Shown here: positions 33,780-45,532 of the stretch, piece after piece
How positions within the stretch are numbered: position 1 is the first letter of the stretch
Layout of the letters: each line of letters opens with the position of its first letter
From: Clavulina sp. PMI_390
Lineage: Eukaryota; Basidiomycota; Agaricomycetes; Cantharellales; Hydnaceae
DNA length: 64,000 nt
Direction of reading: 5' to 3'
Assembly (NCBI GenBank): GCA_015039315.1
Contig: WIDE01000005.1
Span: forward strand, 710,833 to 774,832
Notes under the pieces: model-generated
Seen by the model: the letters and a program-made list of their open reading frames with translations, nothing else
What the model was told of the DNA's origin: nothing
Databases searched by the model: none
Program-made: the position numbers and the translations under genes

Positions 33780-34082
33780 GATCGATCAGCGACGGACGCG
33801 CCGTCTAATGGACGTCAAGTTGACGTGTATGGTGCTTTGTTGTGGATCCCAAACAAAGCCAAGGCAATGATAATCTCCTGATGTTGATGTGGGTGAATCC
33901 TGGATTTTGGTTCCCATATAAGGGGAGTACACAAGAATAGCATACATCATACAATCTTTGAATGCCTCGACATTTTGGGCGTGAGTATAAATGCCAGCAT
34001 CAACATAACACTCCTGTTGGGATGGACGCCCAATGTTGCCCTCAGGAACATGCTATAGCCTGCAATAAAGGCAAGCGAAAAT
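33780..34082. other. Intergenic space upstream of the formin
   Basis: About 300 bp between the formin start and the end of the next minus-strand gene. It must hold the formin promoter and the neighbour's 3' end; no distinct element was seen. Confidence 0.45.
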
Positions 34083-35185
34083 TTAAAAATCACCAAATAT
34101 AGAGTTGATAGAATCTTTGCCGCCGGGGATCTCGCGAACACGACGAGTAGGGCGGAAACCTGCTTGCCCTTGTTGAGCTGGAGCGGCCTCCTCGAGGCTC
34201 AGCGAGGAAGCTTTTTCTTCTAGAGCATCTGAACTAGCAGGCTCGTTGGATGTTGTCTCCTACAGCAAAAATTGAAGCGTAGAGGTCAAACATGCTGTCT
34301 CCAAGCTTGCCATATTGTAGCATACCGTTTGCGCAGGGGCTCCAGCATAGGCTGGCTCCTCGTCATCACCAAACAGGTTAATGGTTGTGGGTCCACCAGG
34401 GGTATGCTATATGGACGATGACGTTCGTAATGAGAAGGTGCAGGCCACACACAGAGTTTATAGGCTTTTCCGACTTACGCGAACACGCCGGCTCGGTTTG
34501 AATCCACCAGCTGCAGAGTTGCTTTGGTCTAGCAAAAGAAACCAGATAAGTTTGGCCGTTCATCAGCTGCGGTGTGATTTGTTTGAGTAATTTCCGGTGC
34601 ATCACACACCAGCAGCAGGAGAAGCGGAAGTCGAAGCGGGCATCGGAGAGTTCTCCGCCCCGACGGCCGAGTCCGATGCAGCTCCAGCGGCGAGGGCTTT
34701 TCCAATCTTCGCGTAGCCTACAATGTGGCGTGGTGAGTGGATACTATCAGCGCTAAAACAGGGTCCAAGCCAGAAATGTAGCACCCACGAGGTATCTTGC
34801 TAACGTTAGTCCAGTTGGGGTCCACAGTGACGCCAACGTATCTATAGAGCACCGCGATAAATAGGGTTGAGCACGATCTCTGCATGATATGTTCAAAAAG
34901 GAGACGCGACGACCTACCGAAGGAAGTCGACTAATTCTCGCTTGGTAAACACGATGGAGCTGTTATCCCAGTCCAGCATCCCTGCATGGATAGTTTCAAG
35001 GGTTTAGTGGAGCTACTCTAAAGGGAGACTCCGGAACGCATCGTACCGAGATTCGCCTTCCAATCCTTCTCGTCGCTCGCGGAGAATCCAGGCTTAGGGG
35101 TGAAGCTGTTTAGATGGGTCGGACGCGTCAGTACCTTGCACACCGAAGATTTACGTCGTCATAGCACAGACTTGTAAGAAGACAT
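34083..35185 (-). CDS. Small multi-exon protein with two RRVR...PGG repeats (HN1/Jupiter-like pattern)
   Basis: I do not recognise this as a named fungal gene. Eight short exons give 201 residues: 35185-35172, 35105-35047, 34981-34918, 34841-34789, 34717-34610, 34528-34479, 34406-34326 and 34259-34083. All introns are 67-84 nt with matching phases. The N-terminal half (MSSYNFTPKPGFSASDEKD, then MLDWDNSSIVFTKRELVDFL and YVGVTVDPNWTNVSKIPRYA) looks folded. The C-terminal half has two related repeats: GFKPSRRVRHTPGG..TINLFGDDEE and GFRPTRRVREIPGG..SINSIFGD. A basic SRRV core followed by PPGG and FG is reminiscent of the microtubule-associated HN1/Jupiter proteins, but that is a pattern resemblance only. 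The first exon of 14 nt and the single-base codon completion at its splice are the weakest parts. Confidence 0.62.
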
Positions 35186-35255
35186 GGTGTTATGCAGCCA
35201 GCGATCGACCAACAACCAGTTGCGAGGAAGATGTAGTTTGCACGTGTTTGATCGC

Positions 35256-35305
35256 GACTCAACTTGAACACCAAGTTCAAACCACCACTGGGGTCAAGTT
35301 GAGTC
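35256..35305. repeat. 12-bp inverted repeat upstream of the small repeat protein
   Basis: GACTCAACTTGA (35256-35267) and its exact reverse complement TCAAGTTGAGTC (35294-35305) enclose a 26-nt loop, about 70-120 bp upstream of the start codon at 35185. The loop contains a further short TGAAC/GTTCA pair. Confidence 0.6.
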
Positions 35306-35406
35306 CCAACTCAGTATTGTATTCGTCCAAGACCCAACGTATCATCCAATCACACGACACATAATACCCGAAGTTAAGTATGCTAGGCCCATAAACACCT
35401 CATCTT

Positions 35407-37199
35407 CTAGAGACCAATTCCCCCACGACGTGTGTCGGTAGATATGTCGCGATGATACTGTCGGAAACCTACCCGACCTCTTTCGAGATCCGCCTGCTGG
35501 ATGATTCCTGTGTGGTCGGGCTCGGTTGTGGGCGGCCCTATTTTTGGTGTGAAATCCACCTTGGAAAGGGTTATAATCTGAGGCAGTTGTTGGGGCTGGC
35601 GGGCTGCCTACCTTGGATATCTCCGCGAAGAATTCGGTTACTGGGTCTACATACCACCTTCTCAATGACCTAAGGGAGGGTTGGAGCCTCAGTGAAAGGT
35701 CAGGCAAACATTAATTCAGCTCTCTAAACTCACCCCTGCCCATCGCGCCTAAACCATCCAACATGACCGCCCCGTTCCGTAGAGGCAAAAACTACATGAC
35801 TTGATTGCTCGACAGTACTCCATGGGAGCCAATCAGGAGAGACAATGGGGTCATCGAGGGACTGAATGCTGAGTAAGGGGACCCGGATCTGAGAAATAAA
35901 GTGCGATGGTGAAGAAAGATTGTACCCGTGCATCGCTGTCGGAAACCCACTAAAATATCGGTCAACATGAGTTGAGATCTAGGAAATCAGAGAACGAATT
36001 GCTTACAACAGCCGGCTTGTAACGCGGTCATCATACCATTGAATTGTGTGATACTTTCGAGAGGTCAACTCCGCTAGTGGAATATGACTCCAGTCGTCAC
36101 CACCAAACATATGAAGATTGCGCATATAGAGGCTTTTTAGAGAGTTTGCAATCATGGGACCGTACACGAAGCGATTGAGGAATGGGCCATTCTCGATCCA
36201 ATGCGTAGCTTCAACCCAGCTGGTTCGCGGGACGATGAGCATTGTAATACCAGCAGCCGCGGAAATGACTTACTTCCATGGACTGGATAAAGCGACGACG
36301 GCCTTAAGAGGTGTATCTTCACCCTGCTGCCCAAGATAAAGGGATAGCACACTGGCTCCCATGGAGAAACCAACGGCGTAGAGGGGAGCTTCTGGCCAGC
36401 TGTGTGTGAGCCATAGGAGAACCGATCGGGTGTCGTCGGTTTCCCCGCCATAATACAGTCGAGGGGATGTGAGCGGCAATCCGTCACCTTCGCAGAGCCA
36501 AGGTAGAGTTGATTTTCATCGCATGGATAATGAGTGGGCAATTAGGACGTACATCCCCGGAAGTTCAAAACTACTGCCCTCCAGCCCAAGCCACCCATTG
36601 AAGTGGGATGAGTGATTGCTGTGACCATTGGGCGAATATATGGCTCTTCCGAATTACCGGTAATCCCATGAAGTAGAAGCACGATGGGGGTATCCTGTGG
36701 TGCACTGTCCAAAGGTGGGTACGCATCTAGGACGAGAGTACCATTATCTGGGACTCGCAAGTGTCGTCTGTAGAATACGGTTTGTTGGTTAGTGTCTATT
36801 GTCGATATATCTGGAGCTGTCGTAGAGACACGCACCGCTCATACGGTATGATATCTGCTTTCGAATGATCACCCAACGTGTTCCACATTGTCTGAGCATC
36901 TCCCCTGTGATGAACGGACGAGATACTTCCATGAGCACAGTCGAGAGATTCATTACTACTAGCAATACGCACCACTTCAGCCACCAAGGGTATTGGTATC
37001 GCGCGTGATCGCCGTAAAGACTTCGACACCGTTTGACTACATCTAGGATGGTCAGGTTTCCTTGGACGGTAGCGCTGCTGTTGCCGTAATGTAGATGTAT
37101 GGGGGAGGTACCGTCCAAGCCACCGGCGTATAGGAGGTGACCAAGAGCGACGCATGCAGAAATACTGCAGACAAGTAAGAGTATACCCAGTCGCGACAT
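35407..37199 (-). CDS. Alpha/beta hydrolase of the EHT1/EEB1 (ABHD1/ABHD3) family
   Basis: Yeast relatives Eht1 and Eeb1 make or hydrolyse medium-chain fatty-acid ethyl esters; animal ABHD3 is a phospholipase. The model gives about 460 residues in eight exons: 37199-36973, 36904-36836, 36767-36553, 36487-36274, 36219-36007, 35949-35734, 35687-35612 and 35559-35407. Motifs fit the family: WWLKWGDAQTMW in the substrate-domain entry, IVLLLHGITGNS for the oxyanion hole, VVLNFRGCDGLPLTSPRLY, the nucleophile elbow GFSMGASVLSLYLG (serine), the acid loop SIQSLDDPIVSP, and the histidine in RGGHVGW. A hydrophobic segment (LGILLLVCSISACVALGHLL) near the start could be a membrane anchor. The start is uncertain: in-frame ATG codons also exist at 37208 and 37271, and an additional upstream exon cannot be excluded. 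Confidence 0.87.
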
Positions 37200-37957
37200 C
37201 GTCCCCATTGCACGAGCCTCAACAGGTCTGAGTTGAAGCGGCTGCGCCAGTAGTCCTGAGCATACAGCCATTTTGTCCACTTTCGAGAGTGAGCCCCCTC
37301 AGATGGTGGTACAAAGCAAAAAGTAAGCGATGGATTGGATCTAGCGATACTACCATGACGGAGCTCGCTCCTTCTGCCCCAGGACATCGTAAACTCCGCG
37401 GAACGAATCGTCAGACGCGAAATCCCGATTGAGAGGTGTAGTTCGGCAGGAGCTAGCATGAAGGGAATGCTTAGTTGCTCTAATGAATGTCATGATTCGC
37501 CCAATGGTGACGACCAAGTCAGTTTATCTGGAGTAATAGGGCGACGGAAGCAGCACTTATGCTTGCACAGATTTGTGTCCTGCTTCTTAAGATATCTGCA
37601 CGATAGGCAAGGTAGTCGAAGATCAGACACTGCTGGGGTTCGGGCCGACAAAGTCTGGTGGCTTGGGCGGGAATGACAGGAAGAGTCGCCATTGTCATAT
37701 GTTTATGGCGTGCACGCATTGAGGCAGCCTCGAGGCGAAGAGGCTGTTTAGTTTCGGAAGCGAAATGCATCGAATTAGTTTATCATGATTGTTCGGACGA
37801 GCATCTGAGCACGAAGTTAGTATAAGACTCAGCAGCGTAGATGTATCTTTACATCGCCGGATGAATCTTGCTGATGAAGAAAGGATGCGATAAGCAATAG
37901 CAAGATTGAAAGTTAACATAGATAAACGAATGCGCGAAGTCCCCAGGAAAAAGCCCA
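37200..37957. other. Intergenic stretch between the alpha/beta hydrolase and myosin V
   Basis: About 750 bp. It may hold untranslated first exons of the hydrolase. Short open frames occur on both strands, none with a recognisable motif. Confidence 0.4.
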
Positions 37958-40900
37958 TTACTCGACCAAACTCGCCAACCTCCGAACATGAGGAACGCTC
38001 AGATACGACGGCACGTAGGTTTCCAGACCGGAGATCTCTCTTGGTAACGGCAACTCGTATGGACCAACCTCTTCACCTTCGGGCGACAGGAGTAAGTGAT
38101 CAGTCTTGTCGTTGGGGATGACTCTTGAGGCGACCACCCGTAGGATTTCAGGGGAGATGGGGTGCTGGAGATCACAGGAGCGCAATAAGTATCATAGGGG
38201 TGGAACAGGAATTTCGTAGAACGTACCTCGTAATCAGCGACGAAATAGTTGCTGCACATCCTTTGGATCTGCAAAGGAGTAAGGATCCAGCAAACATCGT
38301 ATATGATTTGGATATCCGCCGATGAAGCCTAAAAGGATGCCGAGTTAGCGCAAAGAGAAGGGTTTTGTTGACATGCGGTATCAGTACCTTCTTGAGCTGA
38401 AGAAGTTTTGTTGCCTGCATCAGATGCTCCAGTTGCAAGGTGCCTTCAGGCATATCGTGAGACTTGCACCACTCCTCGATACGTGTGATGTTATACTGGA
38501 TTTGCATTGCTGTAGATGCTCTGTGTCAGCAAAATGGTGATCAGAGAAAGAAGATAACCGGACCTCGTTTCCATGAGCAGAAATTCCTCCTCATCAACAG
38601 GTCGTTGAAGCTGGTTACGCCGACAAGACGAAGCAGTTCAACGACAACTTGTTGGATGACGGACTCCTCCATGTAGAAGCTCTTCAGCGCAGTCCAGACT
38701 TTGTTGAAGAGGTTCAGCACTTGATCCATGCTGAAGGCAGGCTGCGAGTTCGAGTTCAGAAGACGATTGAACAAACGACCTCCGCCATCAGTGGTAGTGA
38801 AGCCAGGTAGCGATTGGCTCTCGATGAGGGCCGGGATGACCATTTTGTTTAATCGCTTCTTAGTCTCCAACATCCAAGTGTGGTAGATGTTGTACTCGAG
38901 CGAGTCGAGATCGTGCTTGACAATGGAGACAAGACGTTCGTAGTCGGCCCAGTCGAATTCACGCCCTGCGGGCTCGCCACCAGGGCCGATGCCTTGAAGC
39001 ATGTCGTTCTCGGCAGTGCAGATGAAGGAAAGGAGCTCGTGCACGTTTGAGAGCCAGAAAATTCCAGGAATGATCGCATCCTCGCCAGTGAACGACTGTA
39101 GGGAAGACGTGGTCGGTTCAACTGAAAGAGTTCAATAGAAACTGGATAACATACCATGACATGAGCTTGGATGGTCTGCATAACGTTTGCGAGGAATCGC
39201 TCGGACTCTGGAATGAGGCCAAACTTCCACATCTCGTTCGTAATAAGAGCAATAAGATTGGCAGGGAAGAGAACTTCTCGGATGGAAGGGGGGTTGGTGA
39301 GGTTAGGGATGGGCACCTTGAGATTTCGGATCAAGCTATCCAGCACATCCTGGTCTAGGCGAGGAGCGTCCTCCAATAGTTTCACCTTTTCCTCAGCAGG
39401 GTCGTCATAGATGTTGCTGAGCCCATTGCCACGGAACCGTGGAGGGTTATCGACGCCATTGTAGGCTACAGAGATGGCCCGCGGGTTTTGGCTTCGCTTG
39501 GCATCGAATAAATCGAGACCAACTGCATTTCCATCCAGGGGCGTAGCAAACACACCTGCTGAGCTGTGTCGCCTGCGATGTGACATTGCGTTCGAGCCAT
39601 TGATCGCAGAGGCAGTGGTGAGGGGTTGAACAGAATCGAATGTCTTGAGGCCAGGGGAAGTTGGTTCGCGGGCGCTCTTAGTTAGTGCGTTGAGTGCGGT
39701 TGCCCGATTAAGCTGGTCACGGAGTGTTGAAAGCTCTTGCTTGAGGGCAACGAAGCTGGCGTTGTTCTCGGGGGCCTTGGAAGCGGCCTCAGCTTGAGCA
39801 GCCTTGATTTTTGAGTCCATTTCTTGTGTCTGGCGGTCAAGCTCGGCAGTGAGGCTACGAATTTCTTCGTCCTGCTGAGCCACTTTGCGAGCGGACTCCT
39901 CGAGCTTGGCATCGATGGCATTCTTGGAGTCTAATAGTTCCTCGAATCGAGTCTTGGGAACATGCTGGGTTTGCAGATCTGCCTGTAGCTGCTTGGCTCG
40001 CGAGTCCACCTCCTCATGCTTGGAGACCCAGGTCTGGAGTTGTCGCTCCAGTTCTGTGAGCTTGCCTTGTAGGTCTTTCTTCTCAATTGTGCGAGCTTGC
40101 AAGCTCTGAGTGAGTTCCACAACCTTGTTCTCGAGCTTGTAGGAGATCTCTTTAAACTTGCTTGCCGACCGAGCTTCCTCACGCAACACTCGAAGCTGCC
40201 GGCGAGCATATCGTCGTCGGATACATGATTGCATCCACACAACATGCTTGACGTCCGACTTGTAGTGTCTCCGAGCAAGTCTAGAAGGTATCAGGGTAAG
40301 TAGATGATATGGTAGGAAACTTGGGCACGTACATGCCACGGAACAAAGATTGCAAAGAAGTTGCAGCACGAGTGATGCGCTCTCCCTTGATCGCCTTTCG
40401 GGCACGAGCACCACGAATGACTGTGACGCATGGTCAGTTACTGATGGTCACTCATCATAAACAGCGATGGAAACTCACGGCTTTGAACCGAGACCACAGA
40501 CTTCTGGATCGCATGGAATTTGGAACGCTGGATGAACGCTCGGGCAGCTCGCTGCAACCTGAGCGCTGCAGCCTCCTTCCGTACCCCCAGCACAAACTTC
40601 CTGGCCGCGACACCCCTCCACCAAGTCTGGATTGTGATAGCTGCCGCTCGCATCCTGCGATATTTCTTGACTGCCAAGAGGCGCTGCATGTTCTTCAGAA
40701 CAAGCTGACCGAGCTCGTTGAGACGGTTAGCGCGCTGCGACTCCAGTGTGGCGAGCATGCCGGCACGGAAGAAGATTTTGGTGAGGCCTTCCTGATACTT
40801 ATCCTCTTCATGGATAGTTTTCTCCAGAATCTTGTTGCAAAGCACTCTGGGATCTGGTGGAGCAGGACTCCAGTGAATGTACGAAACCAACATGAAATAT

Positions 40901-43499
40901 CTGAAGCGAAAAATGAGCGGGCTTCAGGTTCCTCGGTGCAAAGAAACTTACCTTGCAGCGAAATCATCATAGGTCCAACGACTGGGATAACCTGCACAGG
41001 AGATACGGATAGTTTCCAACACACCACATGCTCGCAGCTGGCTCAGCACTTGTTGGGGAGCGAACTCCCAAGCACGCTTTTGCTCGTTGGGCTTGATACA
41101 CCGAATGTAATGAGCATTGGTCATACCAATTGTCTCCATAAGGTTCGCAAGTGAACCCTTGAAGATGCTGCCAAGAGTGGGTTTGCGGGCAATTGCGCCA
41201 GGCTTCTTGCCTGTCGCAGGGGTTGTGACGCCTCCGCTCACAGACAACCTCGCGGGGTCGGGAATCACAGATGAGCGGCGAGAGGTGATGCTCCCGCTGT
41301 CTGATCCTGCAGCAGGGGAAGCTGGGGCATCGGCCGATTTGGGTGGGGCAAGCGCAGCATCCAGAACATCCTTGAGGAAAATATTCCGGGTCGCCATAAG
41401 GATAGCGAGTTGCTCGTCAGGTACAGTATCTCGGTTCTTCTCCAAAAAGCCTTCGACCTCGTAGGTGACGTCCACAGCGTAATGGGCAATAGTGAATGCA
41501 GAGTTACCGAATCGAGGTTTCTTGTAGACATCTTTGTGAGCAGGGATGGAAAGTTGAGTGTTCAGCTTCGTGAGGAAAGAGGCATCTGAGCCTGATGGTA
41601 GTCGAGATTCTTCGTCGAGAAGTGAGAGGATACCCAGCTTCCCTTCAATGACATCAATGCAGGGCTGATTGTCGGAATAGTCGATGAACTTCCAGTTGAT
41701 CTTCTCGCGAACGTACTCCTCCTGCTCAAGCTTGAAAACATGGGCGTTGAACTATCACATTTCACAGTACGTTAGCCATTGAAAGCGAAAAGAAGAGAAC
41801 TACGAATCACCTCTTGTTGCAGTTTTTCATTGGCATAGTTGATGCAGAACTGCTCAAATGAGTTGGCGATCCCTGCCATAGCGTTCCCTCCTCTCGAGGG
41901 ACCTTTAGGTGGGTAGTGCTCGAACCCATAGATGTCAAGAACACCGATGAACGACTCCGCCAACTTTTCGGCTTGCCCGTCGTCACCGGCCAACGAGTCG
42001 TTGACCATCGAAATAAGCCACTCGAAGAGACAAGCGTAAATGAATTTCCCAACGGAATCACGAACAATAGTGGCCTGAGCAGCATTCAACGAAGAAACAA
42101 TCTTTTCAGATCGAGTCGTAATCTGCTTCTTCACGGTCCACTTCTTGAACTCGACGGGTGATAGACCGAGAAGCTTTGTGGCAAGAAGGAGCGCTGCATC
42201 CTCGTCATCCATGACAGCATCGTTTCGTGACGCCGTAATCTTGATGTTCCCAAGATGAAGCAGTGCAGCAAGTAGGCGAAAGACTGCCCATTGCTTCTCC
42301 ACACTAACGCCGACGGTCGACAGAGCAGTTTGGGTAGCCCGGAACTCCTCAGCGTCGTCAACGCCAGCGATAGGCGACGCTGTGGGACCACCTTGATTGA
42401 GGTAGAAGAATTTGGAAATGTCATCTAGCCCGAGATCCTTTTTCTCTTTAGCGGGTGCGCCTGCACAGAGCTGATAGAAAATATGGTAGTTTCGTTCTCT
42501 TTCTGGCTGGTAGACTAAACGCGAGCGTTCCAGCAGGTATGTTCGGATCCGTGCACCAACAATCTCATGTTTCCCATCGAAGAGAATCTAACAAATGGAT
42601 AGTTGAGTACTTGGTATAGACCCTCAGCTCGCTAGAACGCACCTGAAGGTACTTCCCAAATCGTGACGAGTTATCATTTCGAGCCGTCTTCGCATTACCG
42701 AAGGCTTCGAGGATAGGGTTTGTGGCCAGCATTTGCCTTTCGACCTCACTCGAATCGTCCAGACTCTTCGTCCGTGGAGATTCGCCTTCGGAGCCAGTAA
42801 CGGAGGCCAAAAACCTCATGATCAGCTTTGCTGACTCGGTTTTCCCTGCTCCACTTTCACCAGAGACGATAATTGTCTGGCCGATATTGTCTTTGCGCAT
42901 GCGGGAGTGGGCTTCTTGAGCGATGGCGAACAGGTGAGGTTCCAGCTCGATTTTGGGTTTGATTGAATAAGCTTGGATGGCGTCTGGCCCATAGAGGGAA
43001 ACTCGTTGGAATGGGTTCATGGCGATCAGGACAATCCCTGAGTACGTGTAAATTGCGTGTCGGGCATATCGACTTTGGATGGCATAGAGGACTACGAGAG
43101 GGCCTGAGCAGCGCGACAAAGCAGAGCAGTTCTGACGGTAAACGTACCAGATGGTTCGTTCAAATGTGATAGCGTGGCCAGATCCTCTGGTGTTTCCAGG
43201 ATCTGCGGGTTTCGTAACGGAGGTAAGGCTTCATTCCCTTCATGAGCATCTTTAATGGTCGTATCGATGACAGACTCCTATCGTCCAGATTCCATGGTCA
43301 GTAAGACTCTTGAGCACCCCAAGATCACATCTATAGGGTCCAGTGCAAAGAAAAGATGAAGGAGCACCTTTCCACGTTCATCGACGAACGTAAGCTTCAA
43401 CGCGTCGCCATTCTGGGCAGCGGCGGTGACCTCCCCCGATATCCAGCAATTATCCTTGTCGGCGAACCAGACCCGAGTCCCCTTAGTGTACGCAGCCAT
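37958..43499 (-). CDS. MYO2: Class V myosin heavy chain
   Basis: This actin motor carries secretory vesicles and organelles to the hyphal tip. About 1628 residues come from 12 exons: 43499-43368, 43277-43148, 43091-42643, 42587-41811, 41751-40952, 40900-40479, 40420-40333, 40280-39155, 39095-38564, 38509-38388, 38328-38227 and 38164-37958. An SH3-like N-terminus (YTKGTRVWFADKDNCWISGE) precedes the motor, with P-loop GESGAGKTES near residue 165, switch I NDNSSRFGKY, switch II DIYGFEH, NAHYIRCIKPNE and the converter. Six or so IQ-type motifs follow (AITIQTWWRGVAARK and others), then a coiled coil and a globular DIL tail (LLSFICTAENDMLQG..., VIQQVVVELLRLVG, VPSYLSVPHVRRLASLVE). Two unusual points are a 16-residue insertion (YPPKGPSRGGNAMAGIA) between switch II and NSFEQF, and a serine/glycine-rich extension of loop 2. 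Confidence 0.95.
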
Positions 43500-43860
43500 A
43501 TTTGCTCAAGCGGTGGGGGAAGTGATTTCTTGAAGGAGGCCGTCCTCCGTTGTCGTGTCGTGATCACAGATAGAAAAGGAAAGTAGAATGGAGGGGCACT
43601 AGGGTGAAGAGAGGTACAGCGAGGGGGCTCAGCCCGGAACCAGCGATAATAGGGTTGTTCCTTGGGGAAGAAGGGAAGAAAAGACCCTGCTCTACACACA
43701 ATCCGAGCGCTCGAAATTTCGAATGGTGATCACACACAAATGACAACAAAGGCGATATACTAGTCTGGCCACATTGGCGCTTCCGCCCCGCACGCCGGAG
43801 GTGTCAAATCCCTCCCAAAAAATATGGAGCAAATTTCGACAGTATAGACACTTTCTAGAT

Positions 43861-45532
43861 TTATTCGGCCACATTCTTATAGACATCGAAGCGTCTTTGG
43901 ACCGTTACAGGAATACCTTGCCGGGTTTCTTGGATGACTTGTGGGTCTGCAGCAGCAATGATGAGTACGCCGCCCACAAAAACATCAATCACTAGATGTC
44001 GGATCGTACGCACCAATATCTCCGTAGATGATTCCCTCGTTCTCGTCCATCGTAGATTTCACAACACCCCTGATGATCGATCAATGTTAGCATCACGGCG
44101 CCATCAAAGCACTTTAGTTCGCCAAACTTACATAGGATCGACCAATGTTGAATGTCCCCACTAGAATTGGCTTGAGTTATCCTTCATTCATGTATCTGGT
44201 CATAAGAAGAGGACTGACTGCGTGGTATGTGGCACTCATATCGCGGGCTGGACTGCAGAGGGCTACGTAAATCTGGTTGTCATTGGCCCTGGGACATTGG
44301 CGGCTGCGTCAGCTTGGCGTTTCGTGATCGAGACTGGCTGAGAGTTGACGTACCGAGCTCGAGCTAATAGTTCCCAATGCAGTGGGCCGGTAGTGAGATT
44401 GAAAGCACCCGGATAGATCATGGCTACACATCCTTGGCGGGCAGCGATCATCGCCATCTCGGGGAATCTTACATCATAGCAAATACCGAGACCAATGTTC
44501 CCGAATTCTAGCACAGGCGATTTGTCAATTGAGGATATAGATTAAGTTTGCGCGCTGCACAGACCTGTGGCGAATTGGGTCACTGCAGAGCCACCAGTCA
44601 AACTCTCACTTTCCTACTCAGCAGAACAAGAGGTTTGGTATTTCACTTTATCAGCGCAAGATAGAAACACACCTTGAAAGTGATCTTCCCCGGGATATCG
44701 ATGTCGAAGAGGCTACACATAATAGTCAGAGGGAAGACAGAACAAGAGGCCAGGGGTAACACACTGGAGCTTGCGGTGGATAGCGATCATATCACCTATT
44801 TTCCTATCGGCCGTCAGTCAAATAGAAGAGGTCTCAAATATTGCAAGCCCAATGGGCGTCTCACCTTGAGGGTTATATACTGTAGAAGTATTGTACAACT
44901 TATCACTAGGTTCCTCATGCTCTGGGATGGAGCCTAGGGGGCGTTAAGCTTGAATCTCGAACAAGAAGGGGATAAATTGTGGTCCACCTCCAATCAGCCA
45001 GGTCCCAGTTTCTTTCGCAGCACTCGAAAGCATCTTGACACTCTCGCTGGTGCTCGACTCGATGTCGTATTTTTTGTCCTTGACGTATCCAATCTTTTCT
45101 GCATACCCCGGGAAGTAACTGACACCGTATGGAGAGTTGAAGAATTCCTAGATATCGGACGTAGCCAGTGGTGAAGCATAAGGGTGAAAGTCACGACAAA
45201 AGCAGAGGGGTTATGATTCAATTCCAAAGCCCGAAACCGTCCGATCAAGCAGATACGCTTACGGGGAGAACGATCATATCAGGCTTCGCAGAGCCATCTC
45301 CAGCAGCAGCTTTTAATATCATTTCTCTCGCATGCTTCAGATTAGCAGCTTTGTCCGACCCAACTTGTCCAAGTTGGACGAGCGCGATGCGGAATTTCTT
45401 CGCGCCAGGGATCGGCGGGATCGTATTCGAGGCGGCGGCAGACATTGCCCGTTGGAATCTCGAGGGACTACTGGCTGTGAAGAAAGTGGGACGCAACCGT
45501 AGAGAGATGCTCAAGCTGGTTCGCGATAGCAT
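43861..45532 (-). CDS. NIT2: NIT2-type omega-amidase (nitrilase superfamily)
   Basis: Omega-amidase hydrolyses alpha-ketoglutaramate and alpha-ketosuccinamate, by-products of glutamine and asparagine transamination. The gene has 11 exons and codes for 337 residues: 45532-45263, 45147-44988, 44933-44865, 44795-44765, 44712-44673, 44613-44565, 44507-44354, 44288-44219, 44160-44132, 44069-44014 and 43946-43861. The E-K-C triad is readable: glutamate in [11 protein letters not shown] (near residue 91), lysine in [17 protein letters not shown], and cysteine in [11 protein letters not shown] (near 216). The first 30 residues (arginine and serine/threonine rich, no acids) look like a mitochondrial presequence; a second methionine at residue 30 could start a cytosolic form. 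The motif normally PECFNSPYG reads PEFFNSPYG here. Exons as short as 29-31 nt were fixed by phase and by family motifs. Confidence 0.92.

Noticed and set aside
35365..35395. Short stretch (CGAAGTTAAGTATGCTAGG) resembling part of 5S rRNA
   Set aside because: Only a few bases agree and the rest of the 5S fold (A box, C box, closing stem) is absent.
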